A stretch of DNA of 64,000 nucleotides from Streptomyces zhihengii. Lineage in GTDB: Bacteria; Actinomycetota; Actinomycetes; Streptomycetales; Streptomycetaceae. The number at the start of each line of letters is the position of its first letter. The first letter of the stretch is position 1. The stretch lies in assembly GCF_016919245.1 (NCBI RefSeq), contig NZ_JAFEJA010000001.1, positions 3,772,001 to 3,836,000 on the forward strand, read 5' to 3'. A program made the position numbers and the translations under genes. Under the pieces are notes generated by a model. That model did not search any database. It was not told the DNA's origin and saw only the letters and a list, made by a program, of their open reading frames with translations. Positions 46,374 through 54,625 of the stretch are shown one piece after another.

Positions 46374-46521
46374 GGCTGTCCCGTCCTCGTGGGTCTTCGG
46401 ATCGTCCCCGCAGGTGGGACGCGATGTGGATGGAAGCGGTGCGGTGCCGCACGGACTGCGGCGCGGGCCGGGAGCACTGTCGGCGCACCCGGCCGGTGGC
46501 GCTGCCGGGCTGCGTCGCTAG

Positions 46522-46694
46522 GCCTTGTCTGACAAATGGCGCCGTCCGCCCGCAGGGCGGGGCGCGCGGCGTCCGGTGCGTGCAATCGCAAGGCGGAGGA
46601 TCATCCTCGTACTGGGCGTACTCGGATGACTCCGACAACGCGGCGAGTGTGCGTGCCGGGCGTCGCGCGCCAGGCGGGATTTGTCAGACACGGC
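46522..46694. mobile_element. 173-bp MITE with 16-bp terminal inverted repeats and CTAG target duplication
   Basis: The left end GCCTTGTCTGACAAAT (46522-46537) and right end ATTTGTCAGACACGGC (46679-46694) are inverted repeats matching at 15 of 16 bases. Both are flanked directly by CTAG (46518-46521 and 46695-46698), a 4-base target-site duplication. The interior has no transposase frame. Ends and CTAG preference resemble IS5-type elements, which would have to move it in trans. It sits exactly at the stop codon of the minus-strand RHH gene. Confidence 0.8.
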
Positions 46695-47216
46695 CTAGCG
46701 CACCCAGCCGGTGTAGCCCTGCCCGATGGTCCGGGCCCGCTCCGTGGCGGGCGGCCGGGCGCCGCCGTCGACCGCGGCCGACACGGCGCGCACCAGCCAG
46801 GCGTTGACCGACAGCCCTTCACGGCTCGCGGCCTCCTCGGCCCGGGTCTTCAGGTGGGCCGGCAGCCGCAGATTGACGCGGGCGGTGCCCCCCTCGTCGC
46901 CGTCGGCCGGAGCCCCGGCCTTCACCGGCTCCACGGGCGGGGCCTGCTCCACCGGAGCGGCGTTCGCCTCGACGGGCGGCGGCGTCACCACGAAGTCGGG
47001 GTCGAGACCGCGCAGCCGTACATCGACCGAGCCGGGGGCGAGTTCGCGGGTGATCTCGTCCATCGCGGCCGAGAGCACGTTGAGCAGGGTCAGTCGCGTC
47101 GCCGACTCCAGGGGCGCGGTGAGCCTTTCGGCCAGCTCGCGCGCTTCCTCGCCGCCGGCCTCGGCGGCCACCGCGAGTTCGCGGCGGAGGGTGTCGACAT
47201 ACGGGGTGAGGTCCAT
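46695..47216 (-). CDS. HicB/ribbon-helix-helix-like DNA-binding protein
   Basis: The 173-residue protein has an N-terminal helical segment (MDLTPYVDTLRRELAVAAEA onward), a variable Pro-rich linker and a C-terminal ribbon-helix-helix (about 125-160). There VNLRLPAHLKTRAEEAASRE is followed by GLSVNAWLVRAVSAAV, the HicB-antitoxin type. No HicA toxin is adjacent. Its final codons are intact although a MITE begins right after; the TAG stop lies inside the duplicated CTAG. Five TGGCACCAC words lie just upstream and may be its binding sites. The ATG at 47216 lacks a clear ribosome site. Confidence 0.82.
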   Translation of the reverse strand: MDLTPYVDTLRRELAVAAEAGGEEARELAERLTAPLESATRLTLLNVLSAAMDEITRELAPGSVDVRLRGLDPDFVVTPPPVEANAAPVEQAPPVEPVKAGAPADGDEGGTARVNLRLPAHLKTRAEEAASREGLSVNAWLVRAVSAAVDGGARPPATERARTIGQGYTGWVR

Positions 47217-47226
47217 GACGCCATCA

Positions 47227-47487
47227 TGGCACCACAGTGGCACCACGCGCAAGCCCCACGGCACCGGCCAGGACGGGAGACCCGCCCGCAAGCCGCTCAC
47301 CTGCAAGAACGGCGACGCCACCCGAGGCGCCACCGTGGCATCGCGCCACCTCCAGCAGCACGCGACGCCACAGGTGGCACCACATGGCACCACCCCAGTG
47401 CCACGCGACATCGCCCGGCGCCCTGGGGTGCGGCACCCGGGACCGGCCGCCGGGAGCACGGTTTCCGGCGGCCGGCAGTGGCACCAC
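47227..47487. repeat. Five copies of TGGCACCAC in the gap between the RHH and Crp-like genes
   Basis: Exact copies lie at 47227, 47238, 47375, 47385 and 47479, all on the same strand. Spacing within pairs is 11 and 10 bases, one helical turn. Imperfect copies lie between. The word is GTGG/CCAC-symmetric when preceded by G. The first pair ends 11 bases from the RHH start codon and the last copy is 55 bases from the Crp-like start. This 325-base gap holds no gene. RHH dimers typically bind such phased short repeats. Confidence 0.65.
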
Positions 47488-47541
47488 GTCCCCGGCAACC
47501 GGCACGATGGCGTCCGGTCGCGCCGACGGACGGGGGTTCAC

Positions 47542-48249
47542 ATGGACGAGTCGGCCGCGTCGGCCGAGTGGCCCGCGCGCAGTCTGCTGGGACTGCTGTC
47601 GGTCCCGGCCCGGCGGGAACTGCTCGGCCTGGGGGCCCGGAAGCGGTTCGAGGCGGGTGCCGTGATGCTCAGGGAGGGCATGGACGACGAGCACGTCCTG
47701 CTGCTGCTGTCGGGCTTCGCCAAGGTCACCGCGACGGTGGAGAACGGCGAGAGCTCGCTGCTCGCCGTCAGGGCCGCAGGGGACCCGGTGGGCGAGATGG
47801 CCGCCATGACCGGCGCCCCGCGTTCCGCGACGGTCACCGCCTGCGGTCCGCTGCTCGCCCGGGTGCTGCCGAGCGCCGCGCTGCGCGGACTGCTCCTGAC
47901 GGTGCCCGAGGTCTCCGTGGCGCTGGCCGGCATCGTCGCCGACCGGCTGCGCTGGGCCAACCGGCGGCGGCTGGACTTCCGCGGGTATCCGGCGAAGGTC
48001 CGGCTGGCCCGGCTGCTGGTCGAACTCGCCGCCTCCTACGGGTCGTCCGGGCCCGGCGGCACGGTGATCGGCTGCCGGCTGACGCAGCCGGAGCTGGCCG
48101 CGCTGGCCGGCGTCGCCGAGACGACCGTCCACAAGGTCCTGCGCGAACTGCGCGAGGAGGGCCTGCTGGAGACCGGCTACCGCTCCACCGTCATCCTGGA
48201 CCTCCCCCGGCTCCGGCGGCTCGCGGAGCTGACCCCGGAACCGCCGTGA
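47542..48249 (+). CDS. Crp/Fnr family transcriptional regulator
   Basis: The 235-residue protein has a cyclic-nucleotide-binding domain (about 25-135; LREGMDDEHVLLLLSGFAKV, then the phosphate-cassette-like GEMAAMTGAPRSATVTA). A dimerisation helix and a Crp-type helix-turn-helix follow (about 185-215; LTQPELAALAGVAETTVHKVLRELREEGLLE). No cysteine cluster of the Fnr type is seen. It ends 12 bases from the convergent PycTM-like gene, next to a cyclase-homology gene, so a nucleotide ligand is plausible. ATG at 47542 follows GGGGG. Confidence 0.92.
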   Translation: MDESAASAEWPARSLLGLLSVPARRELLGLGARKRFEAGAVMLREGMDDEHVLLLLSGFAKVTATVENGESSLLAVRAAGDPVGEMAAMTGAPRSATVTACGPLLARVLPSAALRGLLLTVPEVSVALAGIVADRLRWANRRRLDFRGYPAKVRLARLLVELAASYGSSGPGGTVIGCRLTQPELAALAGVAETTVHKVLRELREEGLLETGYRSTVILDLPRLRRLAELTPEPP

Positions 48250-48261
48250 CCCCGGGCGGTG

Positions 48262-48900
48262 TCAGGCCGCCCCGGGCAGCAGGACCACTCCCAGCCCCGC
48301 GCTCACGCCCATGGCGGCCGTGCAGGCCACCGCCACCGTCAGACAGCGGTACTTGCGCACCGCGACGTGGGCGAGAAAGCGCACGGTGAGCGACAGTTCG
48401 CGTCGCTCCGCGGCCTCGTCCCCGGACACGTCCGCCGCACCCCCGCCGCCGGACGCACCCCCCGCCGCACCGCCCGCACCCCCGCCACCGGACGCACCCC
48501 CCGCCGCAGCGCCCCCGCCCGAGGCGCCGCGCGAAGCCGCCCCCGGCGCGTCCTCGGCGGGCAGGATGTCGGGCCCCGACGCCAGGTGGACGAAGCTGTA
48601 GCGGTTCACCCCGCCGTCCCGCAGCAGCCGCGGGCTCAGCGCGGCGGCCAGGCTCACCACCCCGCCGGCCAGCCCGCAGACGAACAGCGCCAGCAGCACC
48701 CCGGCGAACGCTCCGGACGCGCCGCCCCGGTCCCAGAGGAGTACGGCCTGCCGGGTCCAGGCCCCCGCCGTCCCGGCCAGCGCCGCCTGGGCGGCCGCCA
48801 GGATGCCGGCCTTCGCGTCCGCCTGCTGATGGGTCGCGTGCAGTGCGGCGAACATGTACTGCGCGGGGCGGTTGCCGACTGCGTGCCCGGCCGGTTCCAT
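48262..48900 (-). CDS. Pycsar effector (PycTM)-like membrane protein
   Basis: The 212-residue protein begins with YMFAALHATHQQADAKAGILAAAQAALAGTAGAW, the helix-turn and KAG motif typical of Pycsar effector/PycTM-domain proteins. Membrane segments follow at about 22-38, 58-85 and 188-210. Between them is a Gly/Ala/Ser-rich linker (about 122-160) encoded by two 39-bp tandem repeats (48437-48475, 48476-48514). In Pycsar antiphage systems such proteins damage the membrane on binding cCMP or cUMP. Stand-alone relatives are also common in streptomycetes. ATG at 48900 has GAGGAG 7 bases upstream. It is divergent from the cyclase-homology gene. Confidence 0.78.
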   Translation of the reverse strand: MEPAGHAVGNRPAQYMFAALHATHQQADAKAGILAAAQAALAGTAGAWTRQAVLLWDRGGASGAFAGVLLALFVCGLAGGVVSLAAALSPRLLRDGGVNRYSFVHLASGPDILPAEDAPGAASRGASGGGAAAGGASGGGGAGGAAGGASGGGGAADVSGDEAAERRELSLTVRFLAHVAVRKYRCLTVAVACTAAMGVSAGLGVVLLPGAA

Positions 48901-49232
48901 GACGATCTCCTCGGGTCCTCGACGGTGCGTCCCGTCCAGTAGGGACCGTCCGCCCGGACCGAACCAGTCACTTCCACGGGTTCCGCGCCCCCGGTCACCG
49001 CCACCCCGCCGCCGCACCGCCTGCCCACACCGTCCCGCCGCCTCCCGCGCCGTCCCGGCACCGGAATCCCGTACTTGTACGGGGTCCTCGCCCCGGCTCC
49101 GGTGTACGACTGCACCACCGGCGCCGCACGAGGGGAGAAGGCACCGGTCTACGGTGGGCAAGTACGCCCCCTGTTCGGGACGTTGGGCGCCGGAGCGCGC
49201 CCTCCCCTCATGTACGTGCATCGAGAGGTGTC
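48901..49232. promoter_or_regulatory. Divergent intergenic region between PycTM-like and cyclase-homology genes
   Basis: The gene-free 332 bases contain CCCGTAC-TT-GTACGGG (49068-49083), a perfect 7-bp-arm palindrome well placed for an operator. TACGGT near 49152 is a possible -10 for the plus-strand operon. No other gene or repeat is seen. Confidence 0.45.
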
Positions 49233-50105
49233 ATGACAGCGAACGGCACAGAGGGACGCGGCGGCCCGGGAGTCTTCCGGCGCCGGCTGCTGCTGGCGGT
49301 CGACGCGCAGGGGTACGGGCGCTCGGACGCGGTCACCCAGCGGGAGTTCCAGGCGGGCCTGGCACGGCTGCTGGACGCGGCGGCCGGTACGGCCGGGCTC
49401 GACCGCGACCGCTGGGAGACACAGCGGGCCGGGGACTCCGTCTTCGCCGTGCTGCCCGAAGGAACGGACGAGCCCGCCCTCGTCGACACCTTCATGCGCG
49501 CCCTGGACGCCGGACTGCGGGCCTTCAACCGCAACCGGGTGCCGCATGCCCGGCTCAGACTCCGGGCGGCCGTCCACTTCGGTCCCGCGTCGCCCGGACC
49601 CAACGGCTTCGCCGACCGGGCCCCGGTCGAGATCCACCGCATCCTCGACTCCGCGCCCCTGCGCGAGGCCCTGGCGGCGGCACCGGACGCCTGCCTGGCC
49701 GTCGCCGTGTCGGCGCCCGTCTTCCACGACACCGTGGGGGCCGAGTACACCACCGTCCCGGCGGAGGCGTTCCGGCAGGTGCGGGTCGAGCAGAAGGAGT
49801 ACCGGGGCGACGCCTGGATCTGGGTCCCCGGCTCCCGGGCGGGGCAGCCGGCACCCGTGCCGGACCGGCCGGCGGCCGAGGAACCGCGCCAGGTCCGGCC
49901 GCAGCCCCCCACCGGCCCCGAACCCACCGGCGGCGCGCCCGTGACCCGTATCCGTGTGAGGGCGGACGAAGTGGCGGGGGACGCCACCGTGATCCGCGCC
50001 GACCGGCTCGAAGGCACCGTCGAGGCTGACGCCGAGGTCGGCCGCGTGGCGCCCGGCGGAACCCTCGTCGGGCTGGACCTCCGCTCCGGCGGGGACGCGG
50101 AGTGA
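49233..50105 (+). CDS. Class III nucleotidyl-cyclase-homology protein paired with a NACHT-like NTPase
   Basis: The 290-residue protein has a cyclase-homology fold in residues 15-190. LLLAVDAQGYG supplies the first metal Asp (D24) and RAGDSVFAVLP the second (D68). LRLRAAVHFG corresponds to the central strand, and PVEIHRILDSAPLREAL to the substrate/transition-state helix, where the usual Asn is replaced (E133) and R136 remains. DAWIWVPG closes the domain. A Pro-rich linker leads to a beta-rich tail (TRIRVRADEVAGDATVIRADRLEG). Whether it makes a cyclic nucleotide or only binds one is open. ATG follows GAGAGG. It overlaps the NTPase gene by GTGA. Confidence 0.72.
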   Translation: MTANGTEGRGGPGVFRRRLLLAVDAQGYGRSDAVTQREFQAGLARLLDAAAGTAGLDRDRWETQRAGDSVFAVLPEGTDEPALVDTFMRALDAGLRAFNRNRVPHARLRLRAAVHFGPASPGPNGFADRAPVEIHRILDSAPLREALAAAPDACLAVAVSAPVFHDTVGAEYTTVPAEAFRQVRVEQKEYRGDAWIWVPGSRAGQPAPVPDRPAAEEPRQVRPQPPTGPEPTGGAPVTRIRVRADEVAGDATVIRADRLEGTVEADAEVGRVAPGGTLVGLDLRSGGDAE

Positions 50106-53100
50106 CCGCCGGGGGCCGCACCGGCCACGCCTTCGACGACGTGGTCCGGGCCCGGACGGAGGCGGACTTCGTCGAACGCCGGTGGCTGTACGACGAGATC
50201 GAGCGCGCGATGGCGCCGGAGGCCGGGCAGTACGTGCTGGTGACGGGCGAACCGGGCACGGGAAAGACCAGCCTGCTCGCCGGCATGGCGCGGGCCCGCC
50301 CCGACCGGCTGCGCTACTTCGCCCGGCGCGACAGCCGCACCGCCCTCACCGGCGGCGACGTCCAGTCCTTCCTGCTGTCCGTCGGGCACCAGCTCGCCCG
50401 CGTGCGACCGGACCTGTTCGAGCCGGAACGCCTCACCGTGGTGATCAGACAGCACATCGACTCCGTCGCGGCCGAGGGCCGTGTGGTCGGCATCCGGATC
50501 GAGGACCTCCGTGTCTCGCCGTTCCGGCGCACCGCCTCCGTGGAACTCGAACAGGACATCGGCGACGTCGCCGGCACCGTCCACGGCGTCGAGATCGGCA
50601 CGGCCGAGCTGGAACCCCGGCTGCTCGACCCGGACAACCTGGCCCAACTGGCGCTGATCGGGCCCGCGGAGGTGCTGGCGGCGCAGGACCCCGGGGCGAG
50701 GATCGTGCTGCTGCTCGACGCGCTGGACGAGATGGCCGACGACGCCATGACCGACCCCCGCAAGGGCCTGCTGCACTGGCTGGCCCGGGGCCCCGAACTG
50801 CCCGCCAACGTCCGCGTGGTCATGACGTCCCGGCCGCACGCCGGGCTCCGGCTGTTCCGGGCGGCCCGCGAGGAACGGCTCGCCGAGGTCGTCATCGACG
50901 CGGGCTCGCCCCAGGTCACGGCCGACCTGCGCGCCTACGCGGACCGCGTCCTGGAGACGGACGCCGTCATCGGCATGGAGCGGGCCAGGGGCCATCTGCC
51001 CGGCAGCGCGAAGCGGTACGCGGTCCGCAAGGCCGCCGGGAACTTCTTGTACCTCGCGACCTGGGCACGGGCCCTGACCGACGCCGTCGCCCGTCAGGAC
51101 GGCGAACTCGTCGACAGGCTGCTCGTCTTCGGCGGCGTCCCCGGCAGCCTCACCGGCCTGTACGGGTTCTTCGTGGAGCTCGCCCGCGACCAGCTCACCC
51201 CGTGGCAGCGCGGCAGACCCGCCGGGACAGACGGCTGGGCGGGCGCGGGGCTCCCGGTCATCGGCGTGCTGACGGTGGCCCGGGAACCGCTGACGGAGGA
51301 CCAGCTCGCCCGGCTGTCCGGCACCCGGATACGCGAGGAACCCGGGCGGAGCGTCCTGGAGGGCCTGCGCTGGCTGCTGGACCGCCGGGACGGCCGCGTC
51401 GCCTTCTTCCACACCTCGATCGGCGAGTTCCTCGCGGGCGCGGAGTCCCGCGAGCGGCACCCCGAGTGCTGGGTCGACGAGACCCGCTGGCACGAACGGA
51501 TCGTGCGGCACTACCGGGGGACCGCACCGCAGTGGGCGGACGTCGACTGGACGCAGGTGGACCGCTACGGCCTGGCCCACCTCGTCGCCCACCTGCTGAA
51601 GGCCGGACCCGGCAGCTACGACGACGCCACCGGCCTGGTCTGCCCCGGCCTGCGCGCCGCCGTCAGGGCCGAGTTCGGCGCCGACGGCCGGTTCCTGGAG
51701 CTCGTCGACGTCGTCGCCCACCATGTGGCCGCCGGAGCGCCCCTCGCCACCGGCCTGCCCGCGCTGACCTACCTCGCCGTCGTGCGCCGCCGGACCGCGC
51801 AGTCCGTCGACGCCCTGCCGGCCCGCACGATCGGGCTGCTCGCCCGGCTGGACCGCCTCACCGAGGCCCTGGAGTACGCGGCCGGACTGAAGCCCTCACG
51901 GCAGCACTTCGCGGTGATGGAGGAGATCCTCCGGTACGCGCGTCCCGGCCCCGGGGAGGCGTCGCGCGAGGATCTGCTGGACCTGCTGGTCGAATCCGCG
52001 CTGGCCGTCCCGCGGCACGGCACCGACCACGACCGGGGAGCGGCCTACGCCCAGGGGGCGACACGGACGGCCGCGACGCTGCTCGCACCGCACGACCTGG
52101 AGCGCGCCCTGCGGCTGTGGCGGCACGGCCAGGAGCCGCCCGGCCCGGACTCCCGAGCCGGGCGGGAACCCGACCCGGTGTACCGCGCCGCCGCCCTCGC
52201 CGAACCGGACGTCGACCGCGCCCGGGTCCTCGTCGGCCGGATCCGCGGCGACCGCTGGACGGACTACCTGGACCTGGCGGCCCGCGCCGGCGCCCGCCAG
52301 GCCCCCGAACTGCTGTGGGCCGCCGAACGGTCCCTGGACACCGTCGGGCCCGCGGTCCGCCTGGCCGCCCTGGCGAGACTGGCGGCCGCCTGGGCGGCGC
52401 ACGACCCCGGCACCGGCCACCGGTTCCTCACTGAGGTCCGCGCCCAGCTCGCCGCGGTGGACGAGGAGCGCGACCTCTCCGCCCATCTGGTGCCCGCGGC
52501 CGCCGTGCTGGCGGACGTCGACCCGGCCACCGCCCGCCACCTGCTGGACCGTCTGGACACGGTCACCGTCGACGGCTACTGGGACCGCGCCCTCCTCGAC
52601 GGCGCTGCGCTCTGGACCCGCTGGGGATCCCCCGAACGGGCGCGGACCCTCGCCGGCCGCTACCTCGACTGGAGCACCAGCCCCTGGGCACGGCTCTCCA
52701 CCGCCCGGGCACTCGGGACGTCGGACGAGGCGGAGGCGGTACGGCTCGTCGAGAGCGTCTTCGCCGGGATCCCCGACCCGCCGGCCGATCCGGCGGGCTA
52801 CGAGTGGAGCGCGCGGCAGCGGGTGTCCGACCAGAGCGCGGCCGTGAAGCGCATGAGCGAGTACGACCTCGTCCGGGCCGCGCGGATGGCAGGGGAGATC
52901 TCCCGGGGCGACCGGGAGCGGTACGCGGTGCTCACCGACATCGCCCACCTCCACGCCGACCGGGGGGAGTTGCCCCGGGCCGGCGCGCTCCTGGACGAGG
53001 TGCTGCGGGACGTCGGGCAACCCGCTCCGCTCCTGGGTGGCGGCGGCGCCGGCACCGGCTTCACGAGCGCGACGCCCGAGTCGAGCGTCCCGCCCCCCAG

Positions 53101-54493
53101 GACCCACCTGGAGGGGGTGAACATCACCGCGGTGCAACGGATGTTCAACCTCAGCCACCACTGGGCCGCCCGCGCGCGGGGACACTTCTTCCGCGAACCC
53201 GCGGACGTGGTCCGGGCCGTGGAACTGGACCCGTCCAGCAACGCGGCCCGGGTGATACGCCGCCTCGCGGCCCGGCTGGCACACCGGGACCTCGACCGTG
53301 CGGGCGCCCTGATGCGCGCGGTCACCGACCCCGGCGAACGGGCCATCGGCTTCGCGGAACTGCACCGGACGGCGCACGGCGCCGTCGGCAGCGACTCCCG
53401 GCACGGCCCGGAGGCGGAGGCCTTCTCCCGGGAGATCGACCGCGCGCTCGGCGAGCTGCCGCGCCACCGGTGGACCTTCCGCTCCACCGACGACGACCAC
53501 AAGGCATGGGCCTACGCACGCCCCGACCTGCGGGTCCGCTTCGAACTGGCGGTCCGCGCGCTGGGCTGCCGGAAGGACGACCTGGCCGGGGTGGACGGAC
53601 TGTCCTTCCTGTCCCACGCGCATCTGCAGTCCATGCTCGCCTGGGCGTCCGAGGTGTTCGCGGCCGACGCCATCGCCCGCAAGCGCCCCCACCCCACCTT
53701 CGGGGAGATGCACCGGGAGAACCTGGTCCGCGTCCCGGACCAGGAGGACGAGACGGCCAAGAGCGCGGTGGCCGCGGCCGTGCACCACGAGCACCGGGTC
53801 GCCCGCGAGACGCCCGGACACACCTTCCGCGCGCCGGCGGCACGCATCGACGACCCCATCTACGCGGCGGCCGTCGACCTCGTCACCCCCGCCCCGGACG
53901 CGGCCCTCAGCCCCTCGTTCACCCGGCGTCTGCGCGGGCTGCTGGAGAGCGGCACCCTGCCCGCTGCCGCCGAACTGCTCGCCTTCGGCGCACAGGCCCG
54001 GCCCGAGAACCGGGCCGAACTGCGCGAGCTGGCCGCGGAGGTCATCGCGCGAGCCCGCGACGGCTCGGCGCTCGGCGTGGACGCGCTGACCGCCCTGGCC
54101 GTCTCCCCCGCCCTCGGCGACCTACTGGACCCGGTCGCCCTGCTGCACGAGGCCGAACGCTGCACCCTCGCCTGGCCGGGCGAGCACTGGATCCCCGGCG
54201 ACGCCGTGGCCCGCCTCTTCCCCGTCCTCCTGGCACGCGCGCCCGCGGTCGCCCTGCGCAGGTTCTACGACGTCACCTCGGCGAACTGGTCCTTCGGCAT
54301 GTCCCTCCTGGAACACGCCCCGGACGCGCTCCTCGAAGCCCTGGACACCGACGCCGCCGCCACCCTCGCCGCATCCGTCACCCGCGCCCTCGCCTGCACC
54401 TCCCCCGACGGCACGGCCCCCGCGATCGTGGACGGCGTCCACCTCCCCCACCTCGCCGCCACATCCCGCAGCCCCGGCCGCCGGGCCCCCTGA
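50102..54493 (+). CDS. Large NACHT/STAND-like signal-transduction NTPase
   Basis: The 1463-residue protein starts with a short N-terminus (FDDVVRARTEADFVERRWLYDEIE) and a P-loop NTPase module. Walker A is TGEPGTGKTSLLAG (Lys 55), Walker B with the NACHT-type acidic pair is IVLLLDALDEM (about 200-210), and sensor 1 is VRVVMTSRPHAG (about 238-249). A winged-helix-like region follows (about 385-470). The remaining 1000 residues are all-helical, Ala/Arg-rich superhelical repeats suited to ligand or partner recognition. No nuclease, TIR or membrane effector is seen in it, so the effector must be another protein. It is translationally coupled to the cyclase-homology gene (GTGA). A conflict or stress-sensing role is inference. 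Confidence 0.82.
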   Translation: MTAGGRTGHAFDDVVRARTEADFVERRWLYDEIERAMAPEAGQYVLVTGEPGTGKTSLLAGMARARPDRLRYFARRDSRTALTGGDVQSFLLSVGHQLARVRPDLFEPERLTVVIRQHIDSVAAEGRVVGIRIEDLRVSPFRRTASVELEQDIGDVAGTVHGVEIGTAELEPRLLDPDNLAQLALIGPAEVLAAQDPGARIVLLLDALDEMADDAMTDPRKGLLHWLARGPELPANVRVVMTSRPHAGLRLFRAAREERLAEVVIDAGSPQVTADLRAYADRVLETDAVIGMERARGHLPGSAKRYAVRKAAGNFLYLATWARALTDAVARQDGELVDRLLVFGGVPGSLTGLYGFFVELARDQLTPWQRGRPAGTDGWAGAGLPVIGVLTVAREPLTEDQLARLSGTRIREEPGRSVLEGLRWLLDRRDGRVAFFHTSIGEFLAGAESRERHPECWVDETRWHERIVRHYRGTAPQWADVDWTQVDRYGLAHLVAHLLKAGPGSYDDATGLVCPGLRAAVRAEFGADGRFLELVDVVAHHVAAGAPLATGLPALTYLAVVRRRTAQSVDALPARTIGLLARLDRLTEALEYAAGLKPSRQHFAVMEEILRYARPGPGEASREDLLDLLVESALAVPRHGTDHDRGAAYAQGATRTAATLLAPHDLERALRLWRHGQEPPGPDSRAGREPDPVYRAAALAEPDVDRARVLVGRIRGDRWTDYLDLAARAGARQAPELLWAAERSLDTVGPAVRLAALARLAAAWAAHDPGTGHRFLTEVRAQLAAVDEERDLSAHLVPAAAVLADVDPATARHLLDRLDTVTVDGYWDRALLDGAALWTRWGSPERARTLAGRYLDWSTSPWARLSTARALGTSDEAEAVRLVESVFAGIPDPPADPAGYEWSARQRVSDQSAAVKRMSEYDLVRAARMAGEISRGDRERYAVLTDIAHLHADRGELPRAGALLDEVLRDVGQPAPLLGGGGAGTGFTSATPESSVPPPRTHLEGVNITAVQRMFNLSHHWAARARGHFFREPADVVRAVELDPSSNAARVIRRLAARLAHRDLDRAGALMRAVTDPGERAIGFAELHRTAHGAVGSDSRHGPEAEAFSREIDRALGELPRHRWTFRSTDDDHKAWAYARPDLRVRFELAVRALGCRKDDLAGVDGLSFLSHAHLQSMLAWASEVFAADAIARKRPHPTFGEMHRENLVRVPDQEDETAKSAVAAAVHHEHRVARETPGHTFRAPAARIDDPIYAAAVDLVTPAPDAALSPSFTRRLRGLLESGTLPAAAELLAFGAQARPENRAELRELAAEVIARARDGSALGVDALTALAVSPALGDLLDPVALLHEAERCTLAWPGEHWIPGDAVARLFPVLLARAPAVALRRFYDVTSANWSFGMSLLEHAPDALLEALDTDAAATLAASVTRALACTSPDGTAPAIVDGVHLPHLAATSRSPGRRAP

Positions 54494-54517
54494 CCCCCGC
54501 CGCGCCCGGGCAACGCA

Positions 54518-54550
54518 AAGGCCGGGTCGGACACTGTCCGACCCGGCCTT
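54518..54550. terminator. 16-bp-stem terminator, native terminator of the disrupted tRNA and of the NTPase gene
   Basis: AAGGCCGGGTCGGACA pairs perfectly with TGTCCGACCCGGCCTT across one base. It follows the NTPase stop by 24 bases. On the minus strand it follows the tRNA 3' remnant by 6 bases and is trailed by CCTTTGCGTT, the usual layout after streptomycete tRNA genes. Confidence 0.85.
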
Positions 54551-54556
54551 CAAACT

Positions 54557-54597
54557 GAGCCGCCTTCGGGATTCGAACCCGAGACCTACGCACTACA
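54557..54597 (-). other. 3' remnant of a tRNA gene (probably tRNA-Thr), att site at island edge
   Basis: Read on the minus strand, the segment gives the 3' anticodon-stem side (TGCG), variable loop, T arm TCGGGTTCGAATCCCGA and acceptor strand AGGCGGC, ending in TCA. The D arm, the anticodon loop and the 5' acceptor strand are absent; the sequence to the right is unrelated. From memory the pattern fits a tRNA-Thr with a GCCGCCT 5' acceptor strand. This is the classic signature of a tRNA-integrating element: the 3' duplicate stays on the chromosome side with its terminator, and the intact tRNA lies beyond the far end. Confidence 0.75.
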
Positions 54598-54625
54598 AGC
54601 TCAAGATCATTCATGATGGAGGGTT

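Noticed and set aside
46069..46638. A 189-codon frame starting inside the MITE and running over the DUF4097 gene.
   Set aside because: The DUF4097 frame has clear beta-helix character; this one is a shadow that merely starts in the mobile element.
46695..47216. A complete HicAB toxin-antitoxin module.
   Set aside because: No HicA-like toxin frame is present on either side; only the HicB/RHH-like protein is supported.
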